From Desmodesmus armatus (Eukaryota > Chlorophyta > Chlorophyceae > Sphaeropleales > Scenedesmaceae): a DNA stretch of 64,000 nt. Shown in pieces: positions 34,001 to 45,116 of the stretch. The notes under the pieces are model-generated. The model was not told where the DNA came from. It ran no database searches and worked only from the letters and a program-made list of their open reading frames with translations. Made by a program: the position numbers and the translations under genes. Position 1 is the stretch's first letter, and each line of letters starts with the position of its first letter. The stretch lies in assembly GCA_007449985.2 (NCBI GenBank), contig VIIQ02000296.1:19226-83225 (forward strand), in the 5' to 3' direction.

Positions 34001-37000
34001 TGCTGTCTGTGTGGCGGACACGGAGCCTGATGTGACTATTGCCTGCAGGACGCTTGTGGGTGAGGGCCATGTGGATGCGCTGCGTGTGTACGGCCCAGAA
34101 GGCAACACAGCCATCGTCACACTCAAGGCCAGCGCACCAGGCGGTGCACGCCAGTGCAAGGTAGGCGGCAGGTTTCCTTTGCACCATGCTTGATGTCTGC
34201 AGCAAGAGCAAGGCATGCAGACTGCCTTTTCTGTCCTGAGTCAGTGCCGCACCAGTGTGACGTGTAGCGTCATGGTGTGTTGGGCTGGAACAGGGCTGGC
34301 AAGGGATGTCCAACCGGCAGTGTTTTCCTGGTCTGGGGAGTTCATGAAAGAGGTGCAATCACCCAGTAGTGAGGGAGTGTCAGCACAGAAGCGGTGGTAA
34401 TTCACCTCGTATGCTGCTGCATCCCCCCCCCCCAGAACATCTTTTACAGTAGTCAGCCTCAGGACCCTGGCGCCCAGACACAAACTCAGGATATGCTCCA
34501 TTCATGATGCCATTCCATGTCCCCATCTTCGTGCCTTGTCACGTGTGGTCCTTGCCCCAGACCCGGACCTAGCAGAGTACCTGCTGGTTCACGGTCGGAT
34601 GGTCAGCAGCAGTGTCCAAGCTGCCACAACCCCCGCTCTAATCTCACTGCCCTCCCCTGCCTCTCCCCTCGTCTATCTTTTCCCAACACAGGTGGTCCTT
34701 GCACCAGACCCGGACTTGGCAGAGCACCTGCTTGTTCACGGCGTGATGGTCAGCAGCAGCAGCACTGAGGGCAACCGACTCCAACGAGCCTTCCTCATCC
34801 AGATCGCTCGCTACACCATGCCTTTTGTGGTGATCAGCGCGCTGTTCTGGCTGCTTCACACTTGGATCCTGGACCCTGTGCCGAACCAGTTCAGGAGGCG
34901 TGAGTTCATCCGGTATCGGCGGGAGATCCTGCATGTGGGGACGAAGCTGAATTTCAGGTCGCCGGCACGCCAGGTGCGTCATGGCACAACTTGTGTGTGC
35001 AGGATGGGGGCTTTCGTGTGGGTCATGCAAATTTGCTTTGTCGTCTGCTCGCCAGGTTTGTCAGGGTGCAGCTGTACATTTGGGCGGTAACTGTCCTTGT
35101 TATATGCAGCCCTTCCACTTTGTTGCGTGCACACAATTGTGAATGTATGCGGTCCCTGCAGCACACGTGTGTGCTTTCCATTGTGTGTGACACGCAGTCT
35201 CAACATGCTGGCAACATATGTGCGTATGTGTGTTTCCCGTCTGCGTGTGACCTGCAGGTGTTCATCGACACCACTGGGCCCGAGTTCATCGGCTGGGATG
35301 ACATCAACGGCATTGACGAGGTGCGTCATGCCATGCAACACCACTGTCAGCATGGCTGGCTTCATTCACTGTGGCGGTGTGCTGGCAAGCAGTCTGTAAG
35401 CTTGTGCGCAGCTGCCTGCACAGGACTTCTCCTCAGCACGAGCGACCCGATTCCTGCATACTTCACACTTCTTCTTACACAGCATTGCCCATCTTGTTCT
35501 GCTCAAGATGCTTCACTGTTTCCGGGTTTCAAGGCTCAAGAAGTGATGTGTGAGTGTTGAGTGGCTCATTTTGTCCACCGCAGGTCAAGGACGAGATTGA
35601 GGAAATCATCGACTACCTGAAGAACCCCGCGCTGCTGCGCCTGCGTGGTGTCAGCCGCATCGGTGGTGTGCTGCTTGCCGGAGCTCCTGGTACCGGAAAG
35701 ACGCTTCTTGCGAAGGCCATCGCTGCAGAGTCAGGCGTCAAGATGTTCACCTGCTCCGGTACTGACTTCTACGATGTCTACACCGGTGTGGGAGCTCGTC
35801 GCATCCGTGAGACGTTTGAGATGCTGCGGAACTTTGCACCTGCCGTGCTTTTCATCGATGAGTTCGATGCACTTGGTGCTGCTCGCGGTGCTGCTGCTGC
35901 TGGCGATGAGAGTGCGAGCATCATCAACGAGATGCTGGTGCAGGTGCGTCGCGCTGCATAAATCGTTCATCGGCAGCATTTCAGTTCGCAGGCCCGCCAG
36001 AACTGTTTCCTGTTGCTCTACTGAGGTCTGGAGACTCCTTGCACAGCCGGATATATTCATAAACTTCAAAAGCACGCCATCAGCTGGCCTGCAACACAGT
36101 AATGGACGCATGCAGCTGGCAGGCATCAACTGACTGTGCAATGTTGCCTTGGTACCTGCAGATGGACGGGTTTGAGGACAACCGTGGTCTGGTCGTCCTG
36201 GGTGCCACCAACAGGCCTGGAGCCATCGATGCTGCGTTGATCCGCCCAGGGCGCTTTGACCGCATCATCTACATGCCGCTGCCTGATGCACCTGGCCGCG
36301 CAAAGATCCTGCAGGTACGCTTCATGCAGCGATTGCTGCTGTTGCTGGCGGCAAACCAAATGCCTTATGGACTCTATTTTTTTATGATTCATCCCGGGCC
36401 CTGGGCCAAGAGGGCGCGTAGTGTCAGAGGAGTAGGTCCCATCGGGGCAGGTAGCTTCAGAAGGCAGTGGCGTTGCATGTTGCCCCGCAGACAGCCAGCT
36501 GCACATAGAGCCGATTGCCCACTCACGGTCGGCGGACCTGCATTAGTGTCAGGCTACCATGTGATATGCACTGGCAAGTGTGAGGCTGGCAGATGCCTGT
36601 GCATAAGGTGCCCCAGCAGGCACTGCCTCCGGGAGTTGTGCAGGCCGTTGGCCGGATCAGTCATGTAAGCATTGACGTGCTGGGTGTGTGCTTGTGCCTT
36701 GCAGGTTCATGCGCGCAACAAGTCGGTGGACCCCACAATCAACTGGGAGGAGGTGGCACGGTCGATGAGCGGCTTCACAGGTGTGCACCCACGCTGATAC
36801 TTTGTTTGCCAAAATGCTGGCGTGGTGCTGTCGTATTTCTGCTTGCAGTCAGCCTCGGTCCAGGCACCCACATGTACGTGTGTCAGTTTTGCAGTATGCC
36901 TGCATTGCTGGAAAGACTGCCACAACACTGCTTCAAGACTGAGTCAAGATGGCAGGCTCATAGGATGAGTTGTGTCTGTTTGGTGCGTCCAGGTGCTGAC

Positions 37001-40000
37001 TGCATGGGTCTGATGGCGCGTGCTGCGCGCATGGCTGCGCGTCAGGGCCGTGAGGCCATCAGTGAGGACGACATCTACGCAGCAATGGAGAACAAGGCCA
37101 TGGAGGCATACGCGGTGAGTGCATGAGGGGTGCCTTCATGACATGTATCTACATCTTCGTTTATCATGACATGTAGATGTATGATTCGTGCTGCCATGGT
37201 ACAGAAGGTCGTGGAGGCATGCTATACCACACCTGGTTCAGGCGCCGAGTGAAGGCCACGTCGCTAATTCACTTGGCAACCTCAAACCTCAGTTGTGCTG
37301 GGCGCATTGGTTTGTATCACCTTGACGATGGAAAGGAGACACGCAGCCATGTGGACTGCAGGAAGGCCAGACAATGCTTCTTATCTAAACTGTTCCTCAC
37401 ACTGTTGCCTTGCCCCTTTCACACTGTAGGAGGTGACCGGCCTGCCGCAGCCAGGGTTCAGTGGGCTGCAGGACCCTATTCCCTTGACATTGCGTAAGAG
37501 CATTGCGGTGTACGAGGCAGGCAAGGCCCTCATTGCCTACATCACCCCGGAGTATGACGAGATCGCTCGTGTCTCAATCTGCCCCTACAACATGGTGACA
37601 GGTGTGTGTGTCTGTTGGGGCTGGGGTACTACAGAAACATGCGAGCAGAAACGTAACGTACACGGTAACCCGTATGCCTGCAAAGTTGTTCAACGTTCGA
37701 AGCCTGTCAGTGGTGTACGGGCTGCAAGCCTCATGTGTTTAAGTCACCGGCACATGTCTCAACCTCTCCCTGCAGCATGGTGTGTGTTTGGTATGTAGAC
37801 ACAGGGAGTGCATCCAGCGTATGTGTTGGCAGCCAGCAAGATGTGGTTCCTAACACCCTTCACGAGTTGAACTAGTGCAGCATTGCAGCAGTTTTGTCCG
37901 GTACTAAATGTGCATGCCACACCTGTTTGTGTTGCCTCTCTGTGTAGGTTACACGCTTTCACACACAGCAACACGTACGTTCAGCTCAGACACATGCTGT
38001 GGCTGTTTGCTGTTGCTGCTTTGCAGGCTACACGCTGTTTGTTGAGGATGAGTCAGCTCGTGCAAACGCTCTGATGAGCAGGGGTGACATGGAGGGAGTC
38101 ATGGTGGTGCACCTGGCAGGCCGCAGCGCAGAGAAGCTGGTCATGGGAGAGGGAGAGGTGCGTGGGAGGATTGCTTTGCTTCAGGTTGCACAGTGGTTTG
38201 GGGGGAGGGGAAGGCAGGGACAAAGACGGGGCTGGGAGTGTGACATGGAGGGGTGATGGTGGTGCACCTGGCAGGGCGCAGTGCAGAAAAGCTGGTCATG
38301 GGAGAGGGAGAGGTGTGTCCAATTGTTGAGGTGTGCACGTGTGGTTGTGTGTGCCACACACTGCAAGCTGGGACATGCCTGGTGGTGTAAGCAGCTGCCT
38401 CGTTATGTAAGCAGGCGTGGGCGTGCAAGTTTATCTATACGTTCCTGCCTAGGTTCACCCCACACACATGCAACCTGTCAACAGCCGTGAGACTGCCACA
38501 CATTGGCACTGCTACTGTGTAGGCAGCTGGTGTTCCTGCTGGCGTTGAAATCGCTGCCGGCTTCTGTGCGCACTGCTGTTGCTTTCTGCCTGCAGATGAC
38601 TGGCCTGTGCGCCGCTGACCTGTTCCATGCCAACATCGTGGCCCGTGAGATGATCTTGTCAGCTGGCATGGGCCGCAAGATCGGTGAGTGCATGGCGAAG
38701 AAAATGTACAGGGTCAGCTGCACCTTGGCGGACCCACTGCTTTTTTTACCCTGTGAAGAAGCAGAGAAGCACACTGCACTGCTGTTGTCCTTTGGGGTCC
38801 GTTGCTCTAAGTTTTCCCCGTCCCATTCATGAGGCCACAGCTGCGATGCAAGCACTCCCGACGTTGTGTGGATGTGTCTCGACTTGCAGGCCCCATGGAC
38901 CTGATGCAGCTGCACCCCAAGGCCACTGATGATGGCGGCGACCTGCTGCGCCAAATGGAACCTAAGGACAGCGGCGAGCAGCAGGGCTACTACAGCACCA
39001 CAGGTGGGATCATTTCCATGGCGATTGCTCTCTGTGCTACACTGCAAGAATCGTTGAGCGCACCCAGTCACAATGTCGCACTTACAGCCGATGTGCCGTG
39101 GCTAGTCCACCACAACAGGGGGGCTGCCTTTCATCTAACCTCCTTCTGAGCTTCAGTGTTGCATGTGCGTGCAGTACGCACCTTGGGGAGATTTCAAACG
39201 GCTGTACACGACACTACTGTATGTATGTGGATCTGCACCACAGACATGCACACCAAGATGGTGCATGTGTCACAAACCTGCCCACGATAGCAGCGCTCAC
39301 ACATGGTGGTACGATGTAATCTGTATGTCCTTGTTGTACCGCAGACATGCCCACGGAGATGGCTCGCACTGCCATGTCTGAGGTGCTGGAGCTCCTGGAA
39401 GCTGCTGAGGCCAAGGCCATGTACGGCCTGGCCATCAACTGGAAGCCGCTGCAGGCACTGACAGAGGCACTGCTGGACCGGGGAGTCCTGCAGGTGGGTC
39501 GACAATATGGTCTTCGTTGGGGCCCTGTCGCGCGCTTCCCGAGGGGTTTCCTGCTGTTTTTGTTGATCTTTCGGGGTATGAAAAGCTTGTGACTGATGCG
39601 CACAGAATGCTTGGCTGTGGCTTGCACCGGACAGGGGAGTCTTTCAGGAAGAGGGATGTTGGGGCGAGATGTTGGCGCCTTGTTGTTCTAGCAAAGCAGT
39701 AGAGCCAAGTGCTTTTGTCACAGGCTGCGCTTGGGTTCTGCTTTTTTAGGTCGTTTGGCTCAGGAGGTACTTGATCACCCCTGTAATTGTCACTCGCGCA
39801 TCACACACTTGCTGCTTCTTATCGTCTGCGCATGCTGTCCTCACAGGGCAAGGAGGTCGCTCACATCCTGGAGAGCAACGGCATCGTCCACTTCCCCGAC
39901 CCCTACACCCTGACCATCGCACAGCCAAGCACATGCTTGAACATCCTCATGAACATCCATTTTACTGGCACTTCCACTTCCACTCACTTCCTGCGCTTCC

Positions 40001-40785
40001 TGCATCTGTCTGCAGGGTAAGGAAGTGTCACACATTCTGGAGAGCAACGGTGTCGTCCACTTCCCTGACCCTTACACCCTTACTATCACACACCTCAGCA
40101 CATGCTTGAACCACCCTGTTGTTGTCTCCGAGACGATGCCGTTGCTCTCCAGGATGTGAGCCACCTCCTTACCCTGTGAGGACAGCAGACGGACATATGC
40201 AGAAGGTGAGTCACGCGCAATTGACACTGTCACTCGCGCGTGACTCACCTTCTGCATATGTCCGTCTGCTGTCCTCACAGGGTAAGGAGGTGGCTCACAT
40301 CCTGGAGAGCAACGGCATCGTCCACTTCCCCGACCCCTACACCCTTACTATCCAACACTTTAGCACATGCTTGAACACCCCCGTCACTGTCTCTGTTACT
40401 CACACATCACTCACTTCCTGCATCTGTTTTGCAGGGTAAGGAGGTGTCTCACATCTTGGAGAGCAACGGCATCGTCCACTTCCCCGACCCCTACACCGTC
40501 GGATTCGGCTGGGACAGCGACGGCAGCCTACTGTATCCTTTCAAGGAGAAGACAGCAGCCACCGCAGCAGCAGCAGCAACCGGCAGCGGGCAGCAGGGTT
40601 CTGGCCAAGAGGAGGGTGCCCTTGTGGGCGCAGCAGCGAAGACGTGGTTTGCGGGTACGGAGGATGACGCGCCTCGGAATGCGGACGGCAGCTTTAGGAA
40701 TGGGTGGCACTGGAATATGCCGTATAAGGTGAAGAGGGATGTGCCGGACCTTTTCAGGAAGGAGGTGGAGAGGTACACTTCCTGA
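30123..40785 (+). CDS. FtsHi-type plastid AAA pseudo-protease, 19 exons
   Basis: Exons: 30123-30622, 30988-31182, 31775-31954, 32719-32818, 33219-33329, 33680-33822, 34049-34160, 34692-34973, 35258-35320, 35584-35943, 36162-36314, 36705-36780, 36993-37114, 37430-37601, 38027-38157, 38596-38683, 38890-39003, 39345-39493, 40435-40785. Phases agree throughout: 1133 residues. A transit peptide is followed by a hydrophobic stretch ending PSHAAA, Gln/Ser-rich sequence, and a membrane helix at about 488-507 ([16 protein letters not shown]). The AAA domain has Walker A GAPGTGKT (595-602), Walker B FIDEFDAL (about 652-659), ATNR and RPGRFDR. The zinc site HEAGH of FtsH is YEAGK (827-831), so it cannot bind zinc or cleave. 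This defines an FtsHi protein. Land-plant FtsHi subunits act in a plastid-envelope ATPase linked to protein import; membership is inferred. Which FtsHi type it matches is unclear. Confidence 0.92.
31642..31680 (+). repeat. Acceptor-side echo of FtsHi exon 3
   Basis: The stretch cggcag followed by GTCTGAATCAGACCTTCAAC copies the start of exon 3 (acgcag, then GTCTGACCCAGACCTTCAAC at 31775), 133 bp upstream. The coding similarity fades after about 25 nt. Confidence 0.75.
32100..32560 (+). repeat. Donor-side echoes of FtsHi exon 3 (two full, one partial)
   Basis: The exon 3 end ([12 protein letters not shown] plus donor GTGCG, ending 31954) recurs with exon-like ends at 32212 and 32388. A partial unit (VYEARLT) lies near 32526-32555. 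Intron-side sequence is repeated too: tgctgggcttggttgataaa follows copies 1 and 3, and ccatgcacactgg(t/c)ggctag separates copies. Donor spacing is 258 and 176 bp. Confidence 0.88.
32587..32640 (+). repeat. Acceptor-side echo of FtsHi exon 4
   Basis: After ctcacag it reads [15 protein letters not shown], a copy of the exon 4 start ([15 protein letters not shown] after 32718), 132 bp upstream of the real acceptor. The acceptor AG is kept. Confidence 0.85.
32930..32971 (+). repeat. Donor-side echo of FtsHi exon 4
   Basis: [14 protein letters not shown] followed by GTGTGTGTG copies the exon 4 end ([23 protein letters not shown], ending 32818). The spacing is 153 bp. Confidence 0.88.
33455..33507 (+). 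repeat. Donor-side echo of FtsHi exon 5
   Basis: [14 protein letters not shown] followed by GTAGGC copies the exon 5 end ([20 protein letters not shown], ending 33329). The spacing is 178 bp, with G-rich sequence repeated in between. Confidence 0.88.
33562..33612 (+). repeat. Acceptor-side echo of FtsHi exon 6
   Basis: After cgtgcag it reads [16 protein letters not shown], a copy of the exon 6 start ([16 protein letters not shown] from 33680). The spacing is 118 bp and the acceptor AG is kept. Confidence 0.88.
34545..34622 (+). repeat. Acceptor-side echo of FtsHi exon 8
   Basis: [20 protein letters not shown] copies the exon 8 start ([20 protein letters not shown] from 34692), 147 bp upstream. 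Here the acceptor has lost its AG (acgt instead of acag), so this copy cannot serve as a normal 3' splice site. Confidence 0.85.
38215..38312 (+). repeat. Donor-side echo of FtsHi exon 15
   Basis: The stretch gtgacatggaggggtgatgg through ggtcatgggagagggagag, then GTGTGT, copies the last 70-80 nt of exon 15 and its donor (true end 38157). It has a small deletion that breaks the frame. The spacing is 155 bp. Confidence 0.85.
39847..40345 (+). repeat. Three acceptor-side echoes of the last FtsHi exon
   Basis: Copies starting at 39847, 40016 and 40281, each after a cag acceptor, encode GKEV(A/S)HILESNG(I/V)VHFPDPYT like the real last exon at 40435. They diverge after PYT (TLTI instead of TVGFGW). 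The spacing is 169, 265 and 154 bp. If the first copy were spliced in, the protein would end about 58 residues later with a different tail, lacking the conserved C-terminus. Confidence 0.9.
40132..40322. repeat. Perfect 87-bp inverted repeat in the last FtsHi intron
   Basis: The left arm 40132-40218 and right arm 40236-40322 are identical reverse complements by direct reading, separated by 17 nt. The right arm contains intron sequence, the acceptor ctcacag and the first 42 nt of the third exon-19 echo. In the pre-mRNA this would fold into an 87-bp hairpin that includes sequence shared with the coding exon. Confidence 0.9.
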
Positions 40786-43480
40786 TGGGGTTGATTTCGG
40801 ACTGCTGGCTGGAGGTTGGGATGGTGTGGTTGTGCATGTCGGCTGACAGCGTTGTCACTTGGAACGGGGACTGTTCGTTGTGGACCGAGTGTGTTTGTGA
40901 TTGTGGTGCTCCATAGGGGTGGCTGCTTTGATCAGTTCATGTGAGCAGGTACAGCAAGAAGCAAACTTTGCTGGGGTGGTGTGCAGAACGTTTTCAAGCC
41001 GTGTTGGAATGTCGGCTGGTCTGCCCTTGCTGATTCAGTTGGGGCTTCACATTTTCAAGTTGCAATCAGGGAATGCAGCCATTCCCTGTCAGGTGTTGCA
41101 TGTTGTTGTGCGCCGATGTCTTCAAGCGCGTGGGTTGTTGCCATGCAGCACCCATGGAAGACCGTTCCTTCTCGTGCACTCTTGCCAGCAGCCCACACTG
41201 GACCAGCTTTCCCCACTTCCTGAGTGAGACGTCAACGCCAACTGAACAAAGGGGCAATTAAATGAACCTCAGTATATCTACAGGTGCGGCAAATGATGCA
41301 TGTCACCTACAGTGGATCTTTGATGCAACATCCAGCCCAGCAGAAGGGCAGCAACTGGCCAGTTCATCAGCAGGAAACCAACACGTCAACACTGGGGCAC
41401 AGCTGTGGCACTGTGGAAAGATCCCATGTTGTTGATCAACGTTCTGCATGTCGGATATGGAAGCCCCTTGCAGTCACCAGCACCATGTGTATGCCACATC
41501 AGCCGAGTGCCACCTTTGATTGCGGCACACGTATGAACAACAGTGACAATCTCCTAAGATTCCTGCTGAAGCAACAGGGCCAGGATCACACTGCAAGCCC
41601 TCAAACATGCCAACTGCCAAAGCGACCACCAACCGCCGCAGAACACTGTGGCACTGCATCCCCAACCCAGCACCGTGCCTGAGGCACTGGGCAACCTGAC
41701 AGCTGCAAGCCATGAGCCACAAAAGGCTACTATCATGCGCAGCTGACGGCACTGAACTGCTCCATGAACTGGCCTGCTGTAGACCTTCAACCCTGCAGTA
41801 CCCTACAAGTGGCGGCATCACAAGGCACCTCAGTGGGCATGATGGACACAGGCAGCTGCTTGGAAGGAGCAGAGCAGACGTCACAAGCGTCACAGGGGCT
41901 GTAGACTCTGCTTTCGGCCATTTATGTAACTGACAAGAACTGCCAGCTGTGGAAGTCAACTAGTCCCTTTGTACAACATTTGCAACTTCCCCACACCAGC
42001 ACCGATTGTTTTCACATTCAGCTTCACATTCATGGGCATGGCACATGCAGCTGCCACGCCCATTCAGGTTGCAGGCGTGAGCTCTGTTGCGCGAGATATG
42101 CAGCTTGCAATGCCCCTGTCATCGCCAGACCATGGTGTTCGCCAGCAACCGCAAGTAGGCCCCAGCTGTGCTCTACTACTGTCAGGCAATAACACAGGCT
42201 AGCTCTGAGTCAGAGTATGCAGCCTGCATGGCCAAGCAAACATCCCAAGGTGCCACCGGGTGTGTGCTGGGGGGCTGCTCCCACTGGACTCACTTTGTGG
42301 TGCTCAGCAGGAGGCTCTGGCCTGGCCTGGCCTGGTCTGGCCTGGCCATGCCACTGCTTTGGGCTGAAGAAGGCTGTACCATCGCCAGCGCTGCTCTCAG
42401 CTGGGTTTCAATGCTGTTCATTGTGCTACTAGGAGCAGCTTGTGGGCCCCGTGTGGTTGGGGCCACCCAACCTGTTGCTGCTCACGTGACGGGTGCATCT
42501 GCCTCATCCGCTGCCGTCATGATGCCAGCTCAGCTTGCAACGGTTGCGCACCCCAACAGCAACGGTGAATGCTTCAAACTGGCCTGTTCCACAACAAGAA
42601 CAGACAGCCACACAGCAGGCAGGCACAACACAACAACAGCAGGCTGCGGGTGGTCACTTAACTTCAAAGGTCAACAGCTGTATGCTGCAGTCACCACTGG
42701 CTAGTGGTATGACACAGTGCTGCTGAGGGCCAAGCGGTCCCAAATTTCACTGCAGCATGCCACATCCTGCGTGGACCTTGATAACAAAGATACCTCACAG
42801 AAGGCCTCATCGCAGCTTTGGATGACAGCAGCTTCACATGTTGTCAGCCAAAACATTGCCAAAAACTGCTGATACCCTGAGTGTGCACTCTCCCCCGCAA
42901 CCCACACCACCAGCTGCCCGGGTCTACTTACATGCCGCATGAAGCACGAGAATGTTGGAAGGCCTTGCTTGCTTTAAATAAGCCGTTTTGCGTCACACTG
43001 AGGCAGCTGGCTTGTGCCCCAAGGCTGAACCACAACAAGGCTGTAGCATCGCCAGAAGAGCCGAGCGGTATATATGTGTTGCCCTTGGACATCTCTCAAC
43101 AAGTTCCCAGCACCTTCTTGCCCTTTTGAATGTACCACCAGCAGTAGTTCTCGACCCTCTCCACCCGTTCCAACCTTGGACCTTCCACGGTGTTGCGTTA
43201 ACAACGGCAGCGAAGGAAGTCTTCCAGCCCAAGTGTGTCAGACGAGCAAGAGACACAAGCAACAAGAAGTCCTTGGTGGTGCTTCCAAGGTCAGTTCATG
43301 CCTCTGCCAGCTCGTGGAGTCCTGTCCTGCTGCCTGCACCCGTATGCTACACTGAAACAAGTGCATTCACTCCGTAAACTTGGTTTCCTGTGACTGTATG
43401 CAGACCCGGAGCTGGGCAAACTTGGTACTCGACATCTCTCTGGAGCAGCTCCGAGCTGCGTGAAAGCTTGCAAGTCTGAG
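40786..43480. other. FtsHi 3' flank and intergenic region, no gene recognised
   Basis: The first few hundred bases are probably the FtsHi 3'UTR. A TGTAA occurs only at about 41924, far for a poly(A) signal. The many open frames here have no domain content and no coherent exon chain. A small run of ctggcctgg repeats lies at 42316-42350. Confidence 0.5.
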
Positions 43481-43589
43481 CTGGAAGGTGCTAGTTCCAT
43501 TTCAGGTGAGTTCAGCAGTGTTTGGAAGCAGCGGCAGGTTCGCAGCAGCCGCAGGCTTCTGGCAAGCGTTGGATGGCTGGTTCAGCAGC

Positions 43590-44420
43590 AGCTGGGGTCA
43601 GCGGGGTTTGTTGTGTGGGGTGGCTGTCGTTTGGCTTACGCTGTGTAAACATCCGGGGCCCGGGTCACTTCACAGCTGCCATCACAGCATCAACAGCAAC
43701 ATATTTGGAGTTTAGGGGGGGTCCGTCCTTGAAAAGGCAGCAGCAGTGGGGTCAGCGGGGCGGGATGTGGGGGTGGCTGTCGTTGGCTTACGCTGTGTAC
43801 ACATCCGTTTGACGGGTCACTTCACAGCTGCCAACACAGCATCGACAGCAACAGATGTGGAGGAGGGAGGGGGGGGGGGTCGCTGGGGGGGGGGGGGGGG
43901 TATTGGCTTGATCCAACAGCAGCGAGGGGTCCAGCGGGGTGGGATGTGGGGGTGGCTGAGGTTGGCTTACGCTGTGTACACATTTGGGAGCCAAGTCACT
44001 GCACAGCTGCCATCACAGCATCAACAGCAACAGATTTGGAGGAGGGGATTTGGGGGGGGGGGGTGGCAGCTTGGTGCCAGCAGCAGCTGGGGTCAGCGGG
44101 GTGCGTTGGGTGGGGGTTGCTGTCATTTGGCTTACGCTGTGTAAACATCCGAGGCTCGGGTCACTTCACAGCTGCCATCACAGCATCAACAGGAACAGAT
44201 TGGAGGAGGGGAACTTGGGGGCGCAGGGGGGGGGGGGGAGTCGGCCTTCAAACGGCAGCAGCAGTGGGGTCAGCGGGGCGGGATGTGGGGGTGGCGTCGT
44301 TGGCTTACGCTGTGTACACATTTGGGATCCAAGTCACTGCACAGCTGCCAACACAGCAATGGACAGCAGCAGTTTTGGGAGGAGGGCGCTGAGGGGTGGG
44401 GGTGCGTGGTGCAGCAGATG
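43590..44420. repeat. G-rich satellite, 150-180 bp units
   Basis: At least five tandem units share ggtcagcgggg, ggcttacgctgtgta, cacatc/cacatt and tcacttcacagctgcca(t/a)cacagcatc. Copies of ggcttacgctgtgta begin near 43633, 43785, 43966, 44128 and 44302. Each unit has a G-run of varying length and a CAGCAG block. Long Val/Gly/Ala open frames come from the repeat, not from a gene. Confidence 0.85.
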
Positions 44421-44449
44421 GGTCAGCGGGGTGTGACGCGGGGTGTTTT

Positions 44450-44900
44450 GCTTTTGTCTGGTCAGCAGTTTAGGGAGGGAAGGGGTTTGCTGAGGTCTGG
44501 CTTACGCTGGCAAGCATCGGTGCGCACCGGCCACTGGCATAGCTGCCGACCTCAGCTAGTGACAGCAGCAGTCATGGGAGATTGGGGGGGTGGGGGGGAG
44601 GGCAGCGGGATTGGGGGTGGGGGTTGCTGGGGGGGGGGGGGGGGGCAGCAGCAGCGCTGGGAACAGCAGCAGGGGTTCAGTTGTGGTCTGGTTTACGCTG
44701 GCAAGATCGGTGTCCGGTCCTCTGGAATCCAGCTACAGACACAGCATGCTTGGCAAGCAGCAGCAACAGCACTGGGAACAGCAGCAAGGGTCCGGGGGTG
44801 CGCGGGGGGTGGGGGGATGGGCCAGTGCATTGTCAGCAAGTCGGCAGGTGTCACAGCTAGAGGGCTCATGGTGTGTGTGTGGGGGGGGGGGAGCTGAACT
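44450..44900 (+). repeat. G-run region with diverged satellite units
   Basis: Diverged units (ggcttacgctggcaagcatc and ggtttacgctggcaagatc) are mixed with G-runs of up to about 17 bases (44580-44645, 44875-44892). The plus strand is strongly G-rich and could form G-quadruplexes. I see no gene. Confidence 0.7.
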
Positions 44901-45096
44901 TGTTGGCAGCATTGTCGGCTCAGCAGGTTGAAGTGTCAGTCGCCAGCCTGCATGGTGCATGGAGTGGATGTAGGCAGCATCAGGGTGTACAATAAACTCT
45001 AACCCCCTAGCGCTTTTGCCCCAACCCTACACCCTGACGCCAGCATCACCGCAGTGTCCGTGCAGCCTGGGCTCCTGGCATTGGTCTTTGGGGACC

Positions 45097-45116
45097 CTAA
45101 ACCCTAAAGCCCTGCA
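45097..45116. repeat. Interstitial telomere-like motif
   Basis: Two CCCTAAA units (ccctaaaccctaaa) lie here. A second, looser cluster of TTTAGGG-like motifs is at 59300-59370. Plant and many algal telomeres use TTTAGGG. The blocks are too short to be more than remnants or chance. Confidence 0.4.

Noticed and set aside
43590..44430. Long Val/Gly/Ala plus-strand ORFs with repeated LTLCKHP or AYAVYTF strings
   Set aside because: They follow the satellite repeat in all frames and show no codon-level conservation.
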